Origin: Cyclaneusma minus
Taxonomy: Eukaryota > Ascomycota > Leotiomycetes > Marthamycetales > Marthamycetaceae
NCBI GenBank assembly: GCA_037179335.1
Contig: JAKZHN010000010.1
Coordinates: 503,870 to 567,869, forward strand
Length of the DNA: 64,000 bases
Reading direction: 5' to 3'
Shown: positions 1-12,190 of the stretch, piece after piece
Layout of the letters: each line of letters begins with the position of its first letter
How positions within the stretch are numbered: position 1 is the first letter of the stretch
Translations under genes and position numbers: made by a program
Notes under the pieces: generated by a model
Database searches by the model: none
Seen by the model: only the letters and a program-made list of their open reading frames with translations
What the model was told of the DNA's origin: nothing

Positions 1-3000
1 TATTTGGTATTATTTAATAAATCTATTTTCCGTTTTTTTATATATATTTAATTAAAATATAAATAAATTATAATTTTAATTATTCTTTTAACGATATTTT
101 ATTTAATGTAAAAAAACCGGGTTTTTAGCAATATAGTATAAAGTATGGAAATTGTAAATTTAACATATACAAATTAAGGTTTAAAAATATTATAAATTTT
201 TTAATTTTGCTGGCTAAATTTGTTTTATATAATATACATTTTTGATTAGATTATTTAATATACGGAATTTAGAATTTTTAATTATATATTTTATAATTTT
301 TAATTAAATTAAATTTAGTATTTAATTTTTAATCTTTTAATTTAAAATACAAAAAAATAATTAAATTTATTTCTTTATGCTTTAAATATTTATGTTTTTG
401 CTTTTACTTGATATTATATATAATTGGGCGTTTTGTATTTAAATATAAGGCTGGAATTGGGTTTTTGGTTTTCTTTTAATGCTTGCGTTCTTTTAATAAG
501 GTTTTTATTATTATTATAATTTAGCTTTGGTGTTTTTTTAATAAATTTATTTAAAATTATTAGGGTATTTTTAAAAGATTTTAAGCTAATATTTGGGTTT
601 AATTTTGATTTTAGCCTTTTTAATAGATGCAAAATATATATATACTTTTACTTTTTTTATATATTATAATTTCTTTTATTTTTTACTTCTAATTATTTTA
701 AAATTTAATTTATATATATTATTCTAAAATACTTTAGCGAATTTTAAAACCTAATATAGAAAATGTTATACAGTTGTTTTAATTAAAACTTAGGCAGGAA
801 TTTTAGGCAATAGGCTTGTGCTTTTATTTTTTTAATAATAAAAAAGGGGCTTATATATCTTTTTGCTAATTTTCCCGCTTTAAAGCATATATTTTTAATA
901 AATACAAAAATCTATATTTTTTTATTAAAATTTAAAATTTTATGCTTTTTTATATATTATTTTATATATCTATTAATAATATTTTTATAATTTCTATAAT
1001 AATATATATTGGCTTTGTTTTTTTGCGTTTTTATCATAGATATTTTAAGGTTTATAAATTGCATAAAAGAATTAATGCTAATTTATAAATAATATTTATA
1101 TATTATAAACAAAAAGTTTCTTTTAGTATTTTTTATTTTTTATTATTATAAGCAAATCTTGCTATAATTAATTAAATTGCCTAATTTATATTTTTATTAT
1201 TGCAATAGTATTATATATAAGCTTTTAAAATCTGGTTTATTTGGTTTATTTGCCTATTTATTTAGGGGTAAAATATAATATTATATTTGCGTATTATATA
1301 GAATTTATACTAAAAGGCTTTCTATAAGATATTGGTAAATATAAAATTATAATTAAATATGCAATTTTGGTATAATAATTTATTATTATTAAAATAATAT
1401 TATATATTTTATTTATATATTATAATTTTAGCAAATTTATTATAAAATCTTATAATAAATATATTTATAATTTATTAGCTAAAAATAAAAATTATAGCTA
1501 ATTATAAAATATATATTAGCAAATTTTATTTTGCTAGCAAATATAGCGATTCCATATATCATTTTATATTTTCATTTTTATATTCGATTAATAATATTTA
1601 TAATAAATTAAAATTAATAGTTGGTTTATTTTAAGATGGCTTATTAATTTGCTATTATAATAAATATATAAAAGTTTATTGCGCCATATATTTATTATAA
1701 AAAAATATATTTTTCTTTTATATAATAAATTATTTTTAAATTGCTATTACTTATTTTTATATAATATAAATTCATTTTATATTTTTATCATATTTTTACT
1801 ATTTGTTAAAATTTCAAAAGTAATTATAAAGCTTATTTTAATTATTTTGGCTTTTAGATTTTTATAGCTTAAATAAAATGTAATTTTTTATTTGGAAAGT
1901 TATATTTATAATATATAAATAAAGCATATAATATTAAGTTTCCGGTTTAATAATTTTAATTAAAATATAATTATTATATTTGCAAAAGCAGCTATGCTTT
2001 TTAAAAATCATATATTTAATATATAATTAAATAAATGGCAAAGCTTTTACTATAATATAGGCAATTGTTTTTCAATATTTTTATTTAAATATGTTTTACT
2101 GCTTTCTTATAATTTAACTTATAAAATAAAAAACTAGCGGGTTTTTTAATTTTTATAATATATTTCATATTAAAATCATAAAATTTTAATTTTATAGCCT
2201 ATTTTACGTAATATTTATTAATTCTTTTTATATTTATAAAATAGCGCAAATTATTTAAATTTAAAATTATTTAAATTTTATAATATAAATTTTTAATATA
2301 TTGCTTTTAGCGCTAATTGGTTTGTATAATTATAAGCAATTTAATATTATATATTTAATATATTAATTTTATATTAATTAGCTTGCAAAATTAAAAGGCT
2401 ATTAAATATCAATAATATTATATTAAATTATTTAAAATTTAAAATTATTTTAAAATTTCCAATATTGCCAATTTAAAACTATTATATATAATTTGCAAAT
2501 ATTTTATAAAATTAAAATATTGCAATATTAGCTTATTTATAAATGCGTTTTTAATATATTAAAAAGCCTTTTGCGCTTTTAAAAGCTATTTAAATAGGGT
2601 TTTTTATTATTATTTATATTATTAATAAGCGGATTAATTATAGGCAATATAATTTTATTATATTTTAAAATAAATTATTTATAAAAATTCGCTTATTTTA
2701 AAAATAATTGCGATTTTATACATATAATTAATATAGGCTAAAAATATAATTAATATATTTATTAATTTAAATAATATTATGAAATATTTAAAATAGCTAT
2801 ATTTTGTATAAAATGCTATTTCTTTTTTTGCTATTTTTTATATAAAAACTTTATAATATATATTTTTAAAATTTAGCTTAATAAAGTTTTTGGTTATTTT
2901 TAATTTAATTAGGAATTTCTTAATTAAGAAAAATAAGCAATAACTTTTAATAATAATATTATTTATTTTTTTATAATTAATATAGAAATATAAGCAATTT

Positions 3001-5200
3001 GTTTTTAAATAGAAATAATATTCTTTTTTATTGGGCTTTTTAATTTATAAATCCAGCTTTTTATTAATGTATTATTAAAATAGGTTTTTAATATAATTAG
3101 CTATTTTTAAATGATTTATAAATAAATTAATAAAATAAATTTGCCCTGGTTTTTATAACACAATTTTAATTAAAATATATAAATAATATACCAGCTTTTA
3201 TTATATTAAAAATATTATTAAAATAAATTGGTTTTTCAAATTCTTTGCATTTTAATTTTTAATTTTAATTTTGCTATATATTTTTTACGGGTATTTTTAA
3301 TGCTTGGTAATTTACGGCTTTGGAAATATATTGGAATGTAGGTTTCGTTTATTAAAAATTAAATTTTTTATTTAATATCTATATAATAAGATTTTTATTT
3401 AAATTTATGGTATTTTTTGTAAAAAACAATTTTTCGTTTATTTTATTAAATGCTATTTTATATAATTTAATATTATAGCTTTAGTTTTTATATATAGGGT
3501 ATTTTATATATAATAATTCTTTATTTATTATATTTGAAATATAAATTATTGTATTTAGCTTTTTTAATTTATTTAATTTATTTTAAGCAATAATTTTATA
3601 TTTAACTTGTTATTTATAAATAAAGCTGATTTTAGCCCAATTATAATATTTATTGCTTATTTATTTAACCTAAAATATATTTAAAAATAAATTATATAAA
3701 TACACAAATATTTTATATATTTTAATGCTTTGATTTTTTATATTATTTTTAGTATTAGGAATTTTAATAAAAGTTTTATAGGATTATTCAATTTTAATTT
3801 TAATTTTATTAAAAAAGCAAATTTATAAATATTATATATATGCATTAATGTACTTTTATTTCTTTGCAAATATTAATAATATAAAATTTTTATTTAATCC
3901 ATTATTAATAAAGGCAAAAGCGGGAATTATATTTTAAATATTAATTATAATTAAATAATTAATTATCATATGCTTTTACCCCATAGGGAAATTACTAAAT
4001 TAGGCAATTATTGGCGTTTCTTTTATCTATTATATTTATATTTATAATTTATAAAATTATAGGTTTTATTTGCGGCTTTTATAAAAGGGCCTTAATTATA
4101 TTTATTTAAATTATATTTATTATTATTTTGGTTGTAAGTTAAATTATTTTTATATAATTGGCCTTTTTCTTTACAGTTATTAAAGCTATTATAATTTAAA
4201 ATATATGCGTTTTTGCCAAATTATTTATATATATAAGCTTTATATCCAAGCTTTTAATAATTTTAATATATTTGTTTTTTATAAATGCAATTAAATAAGC
4301 TATAATTATTAAAATTATAATTAAAATATAAAAAAAGCTGGTATTAATTTTGATTGCATTATTAGCTTTTATTTTAATAATAACCGTTCTTTTTGCTTTT
4401 GCAATTGGGTTAATATTGGATTGCTGTATTATTTTTTAAAATATTATGTAAATTTTATAATTTATTATAATTATTATATTGCTTTTTTAAATTATTTGCA
4501 TTAAATATATTTTTGGCTTTAAATTGGAAATTGGGCTTATTTTGGCGTTTAGTATATTTGGCTATATTAAATATATATTATATATTAATTTATAATTAAT
4601 TGCTTTATTGGATTTTTTTTTGAATATTATTATAAAATTTAAAAATGAATTAATTATTAAAAAATATAAAAGGCACGTTTTTTATATAAAAAAGCAAAAT
4701 TTCTATTTTGCAATAGAATTTGTTTTTAAGCCTTTTGGGCAAATTAACTTAATGCGTATAATATACGCTATTATTTTGTATTTATTGTACTTAGTATTTA
4801 ATTTTTATAATTTTTTTATAATTTTTTATAATTTTTAATTTATTTAATAATATTATTATATAATATATATGCGATGTTTTTAAAGGGAAATTTTAAAATT
4901 GCGCATTAAAACAATTTTATAAACAATTAAATTATATATATTATATATATAATATAGCTTAATATTTAATATATGGGGATTTTTAGGCATGCAAAACCTT
5001 TTGATAGTTAATTGCTTATTATTGGAATTTAAGCCAAATAAATTGCGTTTGCAAATAAAAATTGCAATTTTGGCTTGCAATTTTGTACTTTTTTTTTGTT
5101 TTTAAATTTTTAAATAATTTATTAAATGGCTATAAAATTATTGGAATTTAAATTCGCTTAGCTTTAAATTAAGCTAAAAATAAAAGCTTAATTAATTTTG
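1..5200. other. AT-rich decayed repeat DNA, no gene
   Basis: I see no gene here. Every frame is closed by frequent TAA/TAG stops, and the short open frames (for example 414-632 minus, 1679-1867 plus, 4608-4838 plus) encode only low-complexity Ile/Leu/Lys/Phe/Asn peptides. On the + strand G outnumbers C, and the remaining C is largely in GpC (agc, tgc, ggc), as in the recognisable retrotransposon relics further right. The likely origin is heavily mutated transposon sequence, but no domain could be recognised. Confidence 0.7.
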
Positions 5201-5205
5201 CTTTT

Positions 5206-5640
5206 ATGCGGTATGCTTGTATTTTTGGCTGGGGCGTTTTAATTTTAAACTTGCCTAGGCTAGTTTATATTAATAAATTGGCCAATTGGGTAAAAAAGGC
5301 TATTGGGTAGTTTTTGGTTTAAAATAAAAAGGCCTTTAAATTATTTTTAATTATTAATATTAGTAGCGCATTTATTAGCACCATTAATAAATATATTATT
5401 GGTTTTATTAAATACGGTTTTCTAACTTAACGTATAAATTTTGCCGGTATTATTGCTAAAAGTGCGCTTTTTTGGAATTGGGCAAAGTTGGGTTTTAGGA
5501 CTTTTAATAAAAAATTTATAAATAGGGTTATTGCCGGATTTGCAATTGGTAAATTGGATAATTATTATTTTACCGAATTATTGCCTTTTAAAATAAAAGC
5601 GGCTATTTTATTATAATGGTTAAAAATAAATTAATAGATA
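5206..5640 (+). pseudogene. Coding-like relic, product not recognised
   Basis: From an ATG at 5206 one plus-strand frame runs about 138 codons with only three internal stops (TAG, TAA, TAA). In 80% AT DNA roughly a dozen would be expected by chance. The stops fit lost Gln or Trp codons. The peptide is unusually rich in G, A, W and F for this window (pieces such as FGWGVL, LANWVKKAIG, ALFWNWAK). The section with FWNW, followed about 35 residues later by AAILL and a stop, weakly recalls the RT-RNase H connection of Ty3/gypsy polyproteins, but I could not make that assignment firm. The minus strand is also fairly open here, so the strand is itself uncertain. Confidence 0.35.
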
Positions 5641-5784
5641 AAGGTATATTATATATTTTTTGGCTATAAAAAACAGCTATTGCTTTTTTTAAATAAAAAT
5701 GGCAGCGCCTAAATATTATACGCTAAAAGCCTTGCTTAGCTCTTTTAATAAGCAACGCTTATTTTCTATATATTTTTAGCGCAT

Positions 5785-5825
5785 ATGCCTTATAAGTGCC
5801 CGTAGGGCGCCCTCCTCGGCCCCGT
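5785..5825. repeat. GC-rich island, LTR-like fragment (type D)
   Basis: This is a 40-bp GC-rich patch in 80% AT surroundings, including gcccgtagggcgccctcc. It resembles the island at 30466-30495: both have gcc-tataa, then gcccgtaggg, then ccgtg-ataattat, then a run of tttaaaaataaaaa. The second copy is more AT-rich by C-to-T changes. By analogy with the islands that lie inside the LTRs of elements A and B it is probably part of a solo or truncated LTR. No boundaries or TSD were found. Confidence 0.4.
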
Positions 5826-5829
5826 GTGA

Positions 5830-8280
5830 TAATTATAGCCAATTAAAATACATTTTTAAAAATAAAAAAAAGCTTATTTTAATAGCTATAAGCCGGTAGC
5901 TTTTTTTTAAAAATATAAAGATAAGTTTTATATTCCCAAACCCGGATATATTTTGCAAAAGCCAATGTCCCAATTTATGCCTTTTTTAAACTTATTTTTT
6001 ATTTTTTAACTTCTGAATTAAATTTAAAGCAATATTTTAAATAGAATTTTAATTAAATTGCCAATTCACAAAATTCAATAAATAATTGGGGCTTATATAA
6101 TATAACTATAATATTGCTTTTTGCAATTTAAATAATCTGTTTTGCAGGCCCGCTTTGCTAAAATAAATAAAAAATAAAATTTTAAAAATGAATTTTATCC
6201 GCTTATATTTAATTTTTCTTAATTAGTTTATTAATATTATGATATTTAATAGCCTCAAGCTTTTTGCTTAACTTTAATTTAATTTTTTTGCGCCAAATAA
6301 AAAAATAGCTATAAATATTTATTTGTAATTAAAATAATAACGTTTATTTTTTTGGCTGCAATTATTTAAAATTTCTATTATATAATAATTGCTATACAAA
6401 TTTATAATCTTTTTTTAGCAATATTAAAATAAAATAATTTAAATAATTTATTTTTATAAAAAATATTTAATTTTAATAAACCCTATATATATATATATAT
6501 TATAATATAAAATATAATTTTAAAATTAGGATTATTGCTTAATTTCTTTTAAATTAGCTTATTATATAATATTGTTATTAGTTTTATTAGCTTTAATTGC
6601 TAATATAAATAAAATTAAATTGGTTACAAAATTTATAATATATAATTCTTTTTATATAAAGGCTTCTAAGATAAAGTTTTAATTAATTTGGCTTTTAAAA
6701 TATATAATGCAATTATTAAAATTGCCTAATAGGCTTTTTTGGCATATTTTCCTGCCCAAAAATAAATTAATATTAAATTTCAAAATATATAAAACGTTTT
6801 CTTTTTAAAAAAAATTAAAGTTATATTAAAATAATATTAATTTAATTAAAATATAAATATGTTCCTTTTATTTTAATAGTCTTTTAAATATGAAGCGCTA
6901 TAATTTTAAAAAATAAATAAAAGTTAATTATATATAATATAATATTAAAATTGGCAATATATTTAAATTTAGAAATTTTATTAATATAATTGGTAAAATT
7001 TTAAATCATCTAGCCTCTATTTTATTTTTGTTTTTAAAATTGAAATTGAAATTTGCAATTGAATTTGCGGCCAATTACCTTTTTGCAGCAGCTAAATAAA
7101 TTTTCTTTTTTTTTAAAATTGCAATTGATTTAATAATATTTTTTAAAAAACATTTTGAATTTTTTTTTTGGCTATTGGGAAAAAAGGGCATTTGCTAATT
7201 CTGTATTTTGGATTTTTGCAAAAACAAATATAGCCAGCAATATTAATAAATGCTATTGCTATTGCTATTGCTATTTTTGAATAATTAATAATTATTGCAA
7301 GATATTAAAGCTTTTAATTTGCCATTTTTATTTTTTGAAAATTAAATAATATAGGCTATTTCCTTTTTAAGCTTTAAATTTAATCTTTTTTATATAATAG
7401 ATTTATCCTTTCAATTATATTAGAATTGCTTTAATTAATAATAATAATTTTAATAATAGTATAATTCGCAAAAAAAGCCAAAAAATAGCAAAAACAAATA
7501 GCTTTAATATATATAGCTATATAAAAAGGGCTATTTTGAATAATTTTGCAATAAAGGGTAAAAAGCTCCGTTTATGCCAATTTAATTATAACTTTGGCTT
7601 TTTATATATAATTAGCAATATTTTAAATATATAAATTTATAGCGAAATCAATTTTTTTATATATATTTGCAAAAACAAATTATATTAATAATCTTTTTAT
7701 TTATTTAATTAAAATAAATATAAATTTAATAGCAAGTTTTAAAATTATTGGCTAAATATTTTATTGCCAATTAATTTTAAATAACGGCCTGCTGGTTTTT
7801 ATTAATTATAGCATTAATTTTATTTTTACAATTATTTAATATAATTTTTATAATATATTATAATTTTTTATTTTAAAAATATATTTTTATTATAATAAAT
7901 TAATTATATTAATTATTATGTATGAAACTAAAACCGGTTTTTTTATATTATAAAATATAAGCAATAATAATAATATAGTGGCGAAACAAATTAATTAATA
8001 GTAAAATCTAATTGGTTTTTTTAAATTTTTAAAATAATTTAAAAATAGTAATTGATATTGCAAATATAGCTTTTATTAATTGCAAATATAGTATTTGCAA
8101 TTTTTTTTTAATATAAATACAGCGTTTGTAAAGTTTTTATTTATTTGATAGCAAATATAATATTTATAGAAACAAATTGCAAATATAGCATTTGCAATAT
8201 TATTAATAATGCGGATTGGTTGTTTTAAATATATTAAATTATTAAAAAAAAGAAAGAAATTATTTTACAATTACAAATAT
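5830..8280. other. AT-rich decayed repeat DNA, no gene
   Basis: No open frame or domain is recognisable. It holds a short (tgctat)n microsatellite at about 7252-7277 and several near-identical phrases around 8050-8200 (a 'gcaaatatagcatttgcaat' type phrase repeated four times with small changes). The skew is G>C on the + strand. Confidence 0.6.
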
Positions 8281-8400
8281 ATGGATGGCTTCCTTGCTTA
8301 AAGCACGTGCCAGGGATGTAAGTGGGTCCCGTGCCCGGAGCTTTACGAAGCTCCGGGCTCGCACCACTCCGGTTCGGACCGACGCGGGGGCACTCCAATA
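8281..8400. repeat. GC-rich island with perfect hairpin
   Basis: This 120-bp block is about 60% GC inside 80% AT DNA. It carries a perfect 11-bp stem with a TACG loop at 8333-8358 (gcccggagctt / aagctccgggc). A second short stem-loop follows at about 8369-8381 (cggt-tcgg-accg). The string GGTTCGGACC near 8370 is one base off a pol III B box, and tggcttccttgc at 8285 is a weak A-box match, so a decayed tRNA-derived SINE is one reading. No tRNA cloverleaf can be folded. It sits where the Ty3/gypsy RT relic to its right stops being readable, so it may be an inserted element. Identity unknown. Confidence 0.5.
8333..8358. other. Perfect 11-bp stem, 4-nt loop hairpin
   Basis: gcccggagctt, loop tacg, aagctccgggc. 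No mismatch is present in the stem, although the flanking DNA is saturated with C-to-T and G-to-A changes. There is no U-tract directly after it, so it is not a typical intrinsic terminator. Confidence 0.7.
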
Positions 8401-8404
8401 TAAT

Positions 8405-9420
8405 GCAATATTTATTTAATAGATTAAAAAATATATTATTAATATATTTTTAGAAAATAGCTAATTCATTAGTTAATTTAAATAATAATACCATTTATTG
8501 CTATATGCTATAACGAATGTGAAATATTATAAAGCATTTGGAAATTTTATTTATTTAAATATAATAAAAAATATAATAAATATTCAATTTAATAAAATAT
8601 TTGGCTTTGCTAAATTTGAAAAGGATTTTATTAAAAAGTAAAAGCGGGTAGTAGTTTTTTTATAAGTTTATTTAGCTTTTTATAATTAATATAAAAGCAA
8701 AAGCCTTTGCCGGAGTTTTTAATAAATAGTATAGGGGCTGCAAATAAAAAGGAATTGGCTTTAATAAACTCTTTATGCAAGCAGTTTTTTAAATAATTCT
8801 TTATAATATTTAGTTTTTTTTAACATAGTATATAATAGTGAATAGCCGAGGCTATTCCTTCAAGCTTTCAGCTTAACTTTGGCATTATATAGGCTATACT
8901 TTAGCAGGATATCGGAATTATTTTTTGAAAAATAAGATTTAATTCTTTTTAAAAAATATTTGAAAAGCTTTTAATTTAGCCATTTGTTATTGCTAACTTT
9001 TTTAATTTTATTTAATATGGTTTTGGCTTTTAGAACTTTTTTTATTTTATACAAAAAGTAAATCCAAGCAATAGATTTTTTTTAAGCTTTTTAAAATTTC
9101 GCTATATATTTATATCGCTGATTTAGAATTTTTTTATAAATGAATTTAATAAGAATTTTATTTTTTTGGACTTTAATAATAATTCGGATATTTTATTTGT
9201 AAACCTTTAATTTATAGCGTTTATGACTTTTTTTATTGCTAATTTATATATAAATATTGCCTTTGGGATTTATTTTAAAATTAGGGAATTAGAATTTTTA
9301 TTTTTTAATATATTAAATAATAGAAAAAATATAGCTAGAGCTTTCCTAGCCTTCCTGGCTGCAGAGTTTTCTTTATTTTTGCTATTAGGCTTTTTCTTTC
9401 GGGTTGGGGGATTATTTGGC
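8405..9420 (-). pseudogene. Ty3/gypsy reverse transcriptase relic
   Basis: This is a decayed pol fragment on the minus strand. The clearest part is 8634-8864 (77 codons, one stop). It keeps, in one frame and in the right order, the N-terminal RT features of fungal Ty3/gypsy elements: an LEG-A-S-A block, then the KEFIKANS / AAPILFIKNSGKG segment (counterpart of the DKGFIR..SP.AAPVLFVKK.GG motif), then CFYINYKKLNKL (counterpart of RFCVDYR.LN). D-to-N, P-to-F and R-to-K/L changes are what C-to-T or G-to-A would give. Right of 8864 the same strand continues through a Lys/Asn/Ala-rich stretch (to about 9420) that could be the protease-RT linker. Left of 8634 a poor match continues (IFY.IEY, counterpart of IFTKLDI). 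The YxDD region is missing because the GC island at 8281-8400 begins there. The + ORF at 9223 is the shadow of this gene. Confidence 0.75.
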
Positions 9421-9429
9421 TATTAAAGG

Positions 9430-10030
9430 CATTGGGTTTTTGGATTTAATAATATATTTTGGTTTTTTTTGCTATTTAAATTTGATTAAAAATTTATATA
9501 AATTTAAATTAATAATTAAATAGGGTATTTTTTTAAAATATTTTATTTTGGATTTGGAAATCCGGATATATAATATAATACATGGGGTTTTTATTTTTTT
9601 ATTATATTTATAAATAGGAATAGATTTTTTTAAAGAAATTAGCGGAAGATTTGCTAAGGTTAGAATTTTCGCTATACAAATATTTACAATATAAAATATT
9701 TGCGCTTTATTATTAATAAATATATTAATTTATAAACAATTATGTTCTGAAATATAGGGAATAATAGAATGTTTTTTATTAATTAGCCAATTAATATTTA
9801 AAAACAATAAATTAATGAATTTAAATAATAGCTAATTTAAAAAAGAGGTTTTTTCTAGGTTTAATTGTTTTTCATTTGTTTTTGAATTTAATGAAAATAT
9901 TAACCTGGTTAATTGATTTTTTCAATTGTTTTATAAGAATAGTGTTTTTGCAATATATTTAATTTTATAATAAAAACAGCAGGCAAATATTTTTATATTG
10001 CGATTACATTTGGTTTTTTATTTTTTAATA
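9430..10030. other. AT-rich decayed DNA, probably upstream gypsy sequence
   Basis: No readable domain. It lies on the 5' side of the minus-strand gypsy RT relic, where gag/protease would be expected, but nothing could be aligned. Confidence 0.4.
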
Positions 10031-10032
10031 AG

Positions 10033-10103
10033 GTTTTTTTTTATAATTGAAAAAGTTTTTTTAAAAAGCCTAAGCGGCAATTTTTATTGTAATCTTTGCA
10101 GAA

Positions 10104-10180
<77 letters not shown>
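10033..10180. repeat. Direct repeat copy 1 ending in long poly-T
   Basis: It contains the string aagcctaagcggcaattt followed by tgcagaatc and about 70 nearly uninterrupted Ts. The same block recurs at 10600-10703 with a handful of differences. The + ORF at 9998-10183 ends in a poly-Phe tail that is just this T tract. Confidence 0.85.
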
Positions 10181-10182
<2 letters not shown>

Positions 10183-10289
10183 ATTAAATAATTATTTAAA
10201 TTTTTTTTTTAAAAATTAATTTTATAAATAAAAAAAAAAAAAAGTATTATTTCCTAGGTTAAATAATTAAAACTAATAGGTAATTAAAT

Positions 10290-10480
10290 TAAGGGATGTC
10301 TAAATCGACTATAGCTTTTTTTCAATCGATTATAGACTAATCCAATTAGGAAGGCCCGGGATTTACCCAGCCGGCTGCAATTCTTTTTTAAAAAATTAAG
10401 GTCCCGTCGATATGCAATAAAATGAGACCGCAAGCGTTCGGGCCATTATTATCACTATTGGCTTGCTATAGGGCTAGCAA
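10290..10480. repeat. Moderately GC-rich island, possible LTR remnant
   Basis: The block begins near tgtctaaatcgactatagc and contains cccgggatttacccagccgg and gcaagcgttcgggccatt. It lies between the two poly-T copies. TGT at its left and its position 5' of the minus-strand gypsy relic are compatible with an LTR. No second copy was found in the window, so this is only a suggestion. A short near-inverted pair flanks aaatcgactatag / atcgattatagac. Confidence 0.35.
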
Positions 10481-10583
10481 ATAAGGCTAATTATTGCTAT
10501 TTGCTAAGAAATTATTTATTAAAATTAAATAAATATAAATAATTTAACTTTATAAATAGCTATTCTTTTTGAATTTAACGTCC

Positions 10584-10584
10584 N
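10584..10584. other. Ambiguous base (N)
   Basis: The only N in the window, at the left edge of T- and A-rich homopolymers and of the second copy of the poly-T direct repeat. Confidence 0.99.
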
Positions 10585-10599
10585 TTTTTTTTTAAAAAT

Positions 10600-10670
10600 T
10601 TTTTTTTTTATAATTTAAAAATTTTTTTTAAAAAGCCTAAGCGGCAATTTTTATTTTAATATTTGCAGAA

Positions 10671-10703
<33 letters not shown>
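10600..10703. repeat. Direct repeat copy 2 ending in long poly-T
   Basis: Second copy of the 10033-10180 block (ttataatt, a-rich spacer, aagcctaagcggcaattt, tgcagaatc, then about 30 Ts). It begins right after the N. Either a real duplication or an assembly stutter. Confidence 0.8.
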
Positions 10704-10704
<1 letters not shown>

Positions 10705-12095
10705 GATTTTCGCTGTTTAATTTGTTTTTATTTTTATTTTTGCTATACTAGAATTAATAATTATTTAAATTTTGTTTTAGCAAAATTAATGGTATCATTC
10801 CAAATAAATATGCTATAATAGAAATTATAATATAATATTTTGGGTTTTTCCAGGTTTTTTCAATTATAAATAATAGAAATCACAGCTAATATTAATTTTA
10901 AAAACAATTTGCAGTATAAATTAACGAAAATAGTTTTATTAAATATTTTAACCAATTGCATATTGCAATAGAGATTGCTAAAAAATTTGCTAAATATTTT
11001 TTTGCCATTTATTTTATATTTTATATAATTCTTTAAGGCATTAATCCTTTTAATTGGGCTATTTATATATACTTTTGAAATTTCGACTATTTGGCGCCAG
11101 CTAATAAATGTTTTTTTAAAGCAATAGCGCTTTTATTTTTTTTAAATTACGTTAACATAACAATTTTAATCATATGCTATATATAAAATTTTGAATAGAA
11201 AAAATTTATAATTTAAAATAAACTTATTTTTAATAGCAATTATGAAATATTGAAATTTAGGGTTTTTGCAATTATTTAATTTAAAATTGGAATTGGAGCT
11301 GTTGCTAAATCTTGGGTTATTGCTGGATTTGGGATTTGAAGAAAATAAGAAAGAATTAATATTTTTAAATAGGGTTTGAGAAATGCAATATTTATTATAA
11401 TAATTTTTAAAATAGCGGAAATAATTGCATAATTGCGATTTTTTTTATTTTTGCTATATATTAAATAAAAATTGGCAATATTATTATTGTTAATAATATT
11501 AACGCAATTATTTCTAGCAATTTAAATTATACCGCTAATTTAATTGCTAAAAATTGCAATTATTAAAATAAAATTTTCAATTTGTTTTTGGGAAATGCGC
11601 AGTAATTATATATTATTATTATTGCGCAATTTATTCATTATAATTAAAATTAAAATTAAAGCTATATTTAGGGCATTTTTAAATTGCATGGGATTTTCAA
11701 TTTTAAAATTAAAGTCTTTTAAAGCAGGAGTGATTGCTATAGCAATCGAAGCAGCTGGGATAATTGAAAAAGGGTTATATAAATAAAAGTGCTGGAAAAT
11801 AATATATAATTGCTGAGTAAGGTTTGCATTATATATATTTCGATTTATTTAAAGCAGACCAGGATATTTAAAGCTATTATAAATAAATTTAAAATGCTGG
11901 GTTATTGCAATATGCAGTAGGTTGCTTATAAAGAGCAGAATTTTAAAAACGGCAAATTTTTAAAGCTATTTAATTATTAAAAATAAATAAATTTAATATA
12001 ATTATTATAGCGCGGATTTAAAATTATATAAAATAGCAAAGCAAGGTATAAATCAATAGTATATATTAAATTAAAAAAAGAAAAAATTCAAAGCG
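10704..12095. other. AT-rich decayed DNA with fairly open plus frames
   Basis: Plus-strand frames are relatively open at 11283-11390 (Leu/Glu-rich) and 11544-11786 (80 codons), and G exceeds C on the + strand. I could not recognise any domain. The opposite strand at 11270-11390 would read as a Gln-rich stretch with many stops at CAA-type positions, so the coding strand is not settled. Confidence 0.4.
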
Positions 12096-12096
12096 A

Positions 12097-12190
12097 GAAG
12101 CCTTTTAAGGAAGCTTCGAGGCGCTAACCGCTTGCGCCGGACCGGTCACGGGCCGGGGTCAGGTGGCTATTGCGGCCTGGGGCGGTTATA
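12097..12190. repeat. GC-rich island with CACGGGCC core
   Basis: A sharply bounded GC-rich block (ccggaccggtcacgggccgg and ggcctggggcgg). cacgggccgg at 12147-12156 matches the core found in the LTRs of elements A and B. It is followed directly by a minisatellite. Probably the surviving core of an LTR; no partner copy was identified. Confidence 0.45.

Noticed and set aside
8281..8400. tRNA or 5S rRNA gene in the GC-rich island
   Set aside because: A- and B-box-like words are present, but no acceptor or anticodon arm can be paired and no 5S signature is seen.
9223..9426. 67-codon plus ORF with hydrophobic and Gly-rich end
   Set aside because: It is antisense to the minus-strand gypsy pol relic, which has recognisable RT motifs just downstream on that strand.
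9998..10183. Plus ORF ending in poly-Phe
   Set aside because: Its second half is the poly-T tract of the duplicated block.
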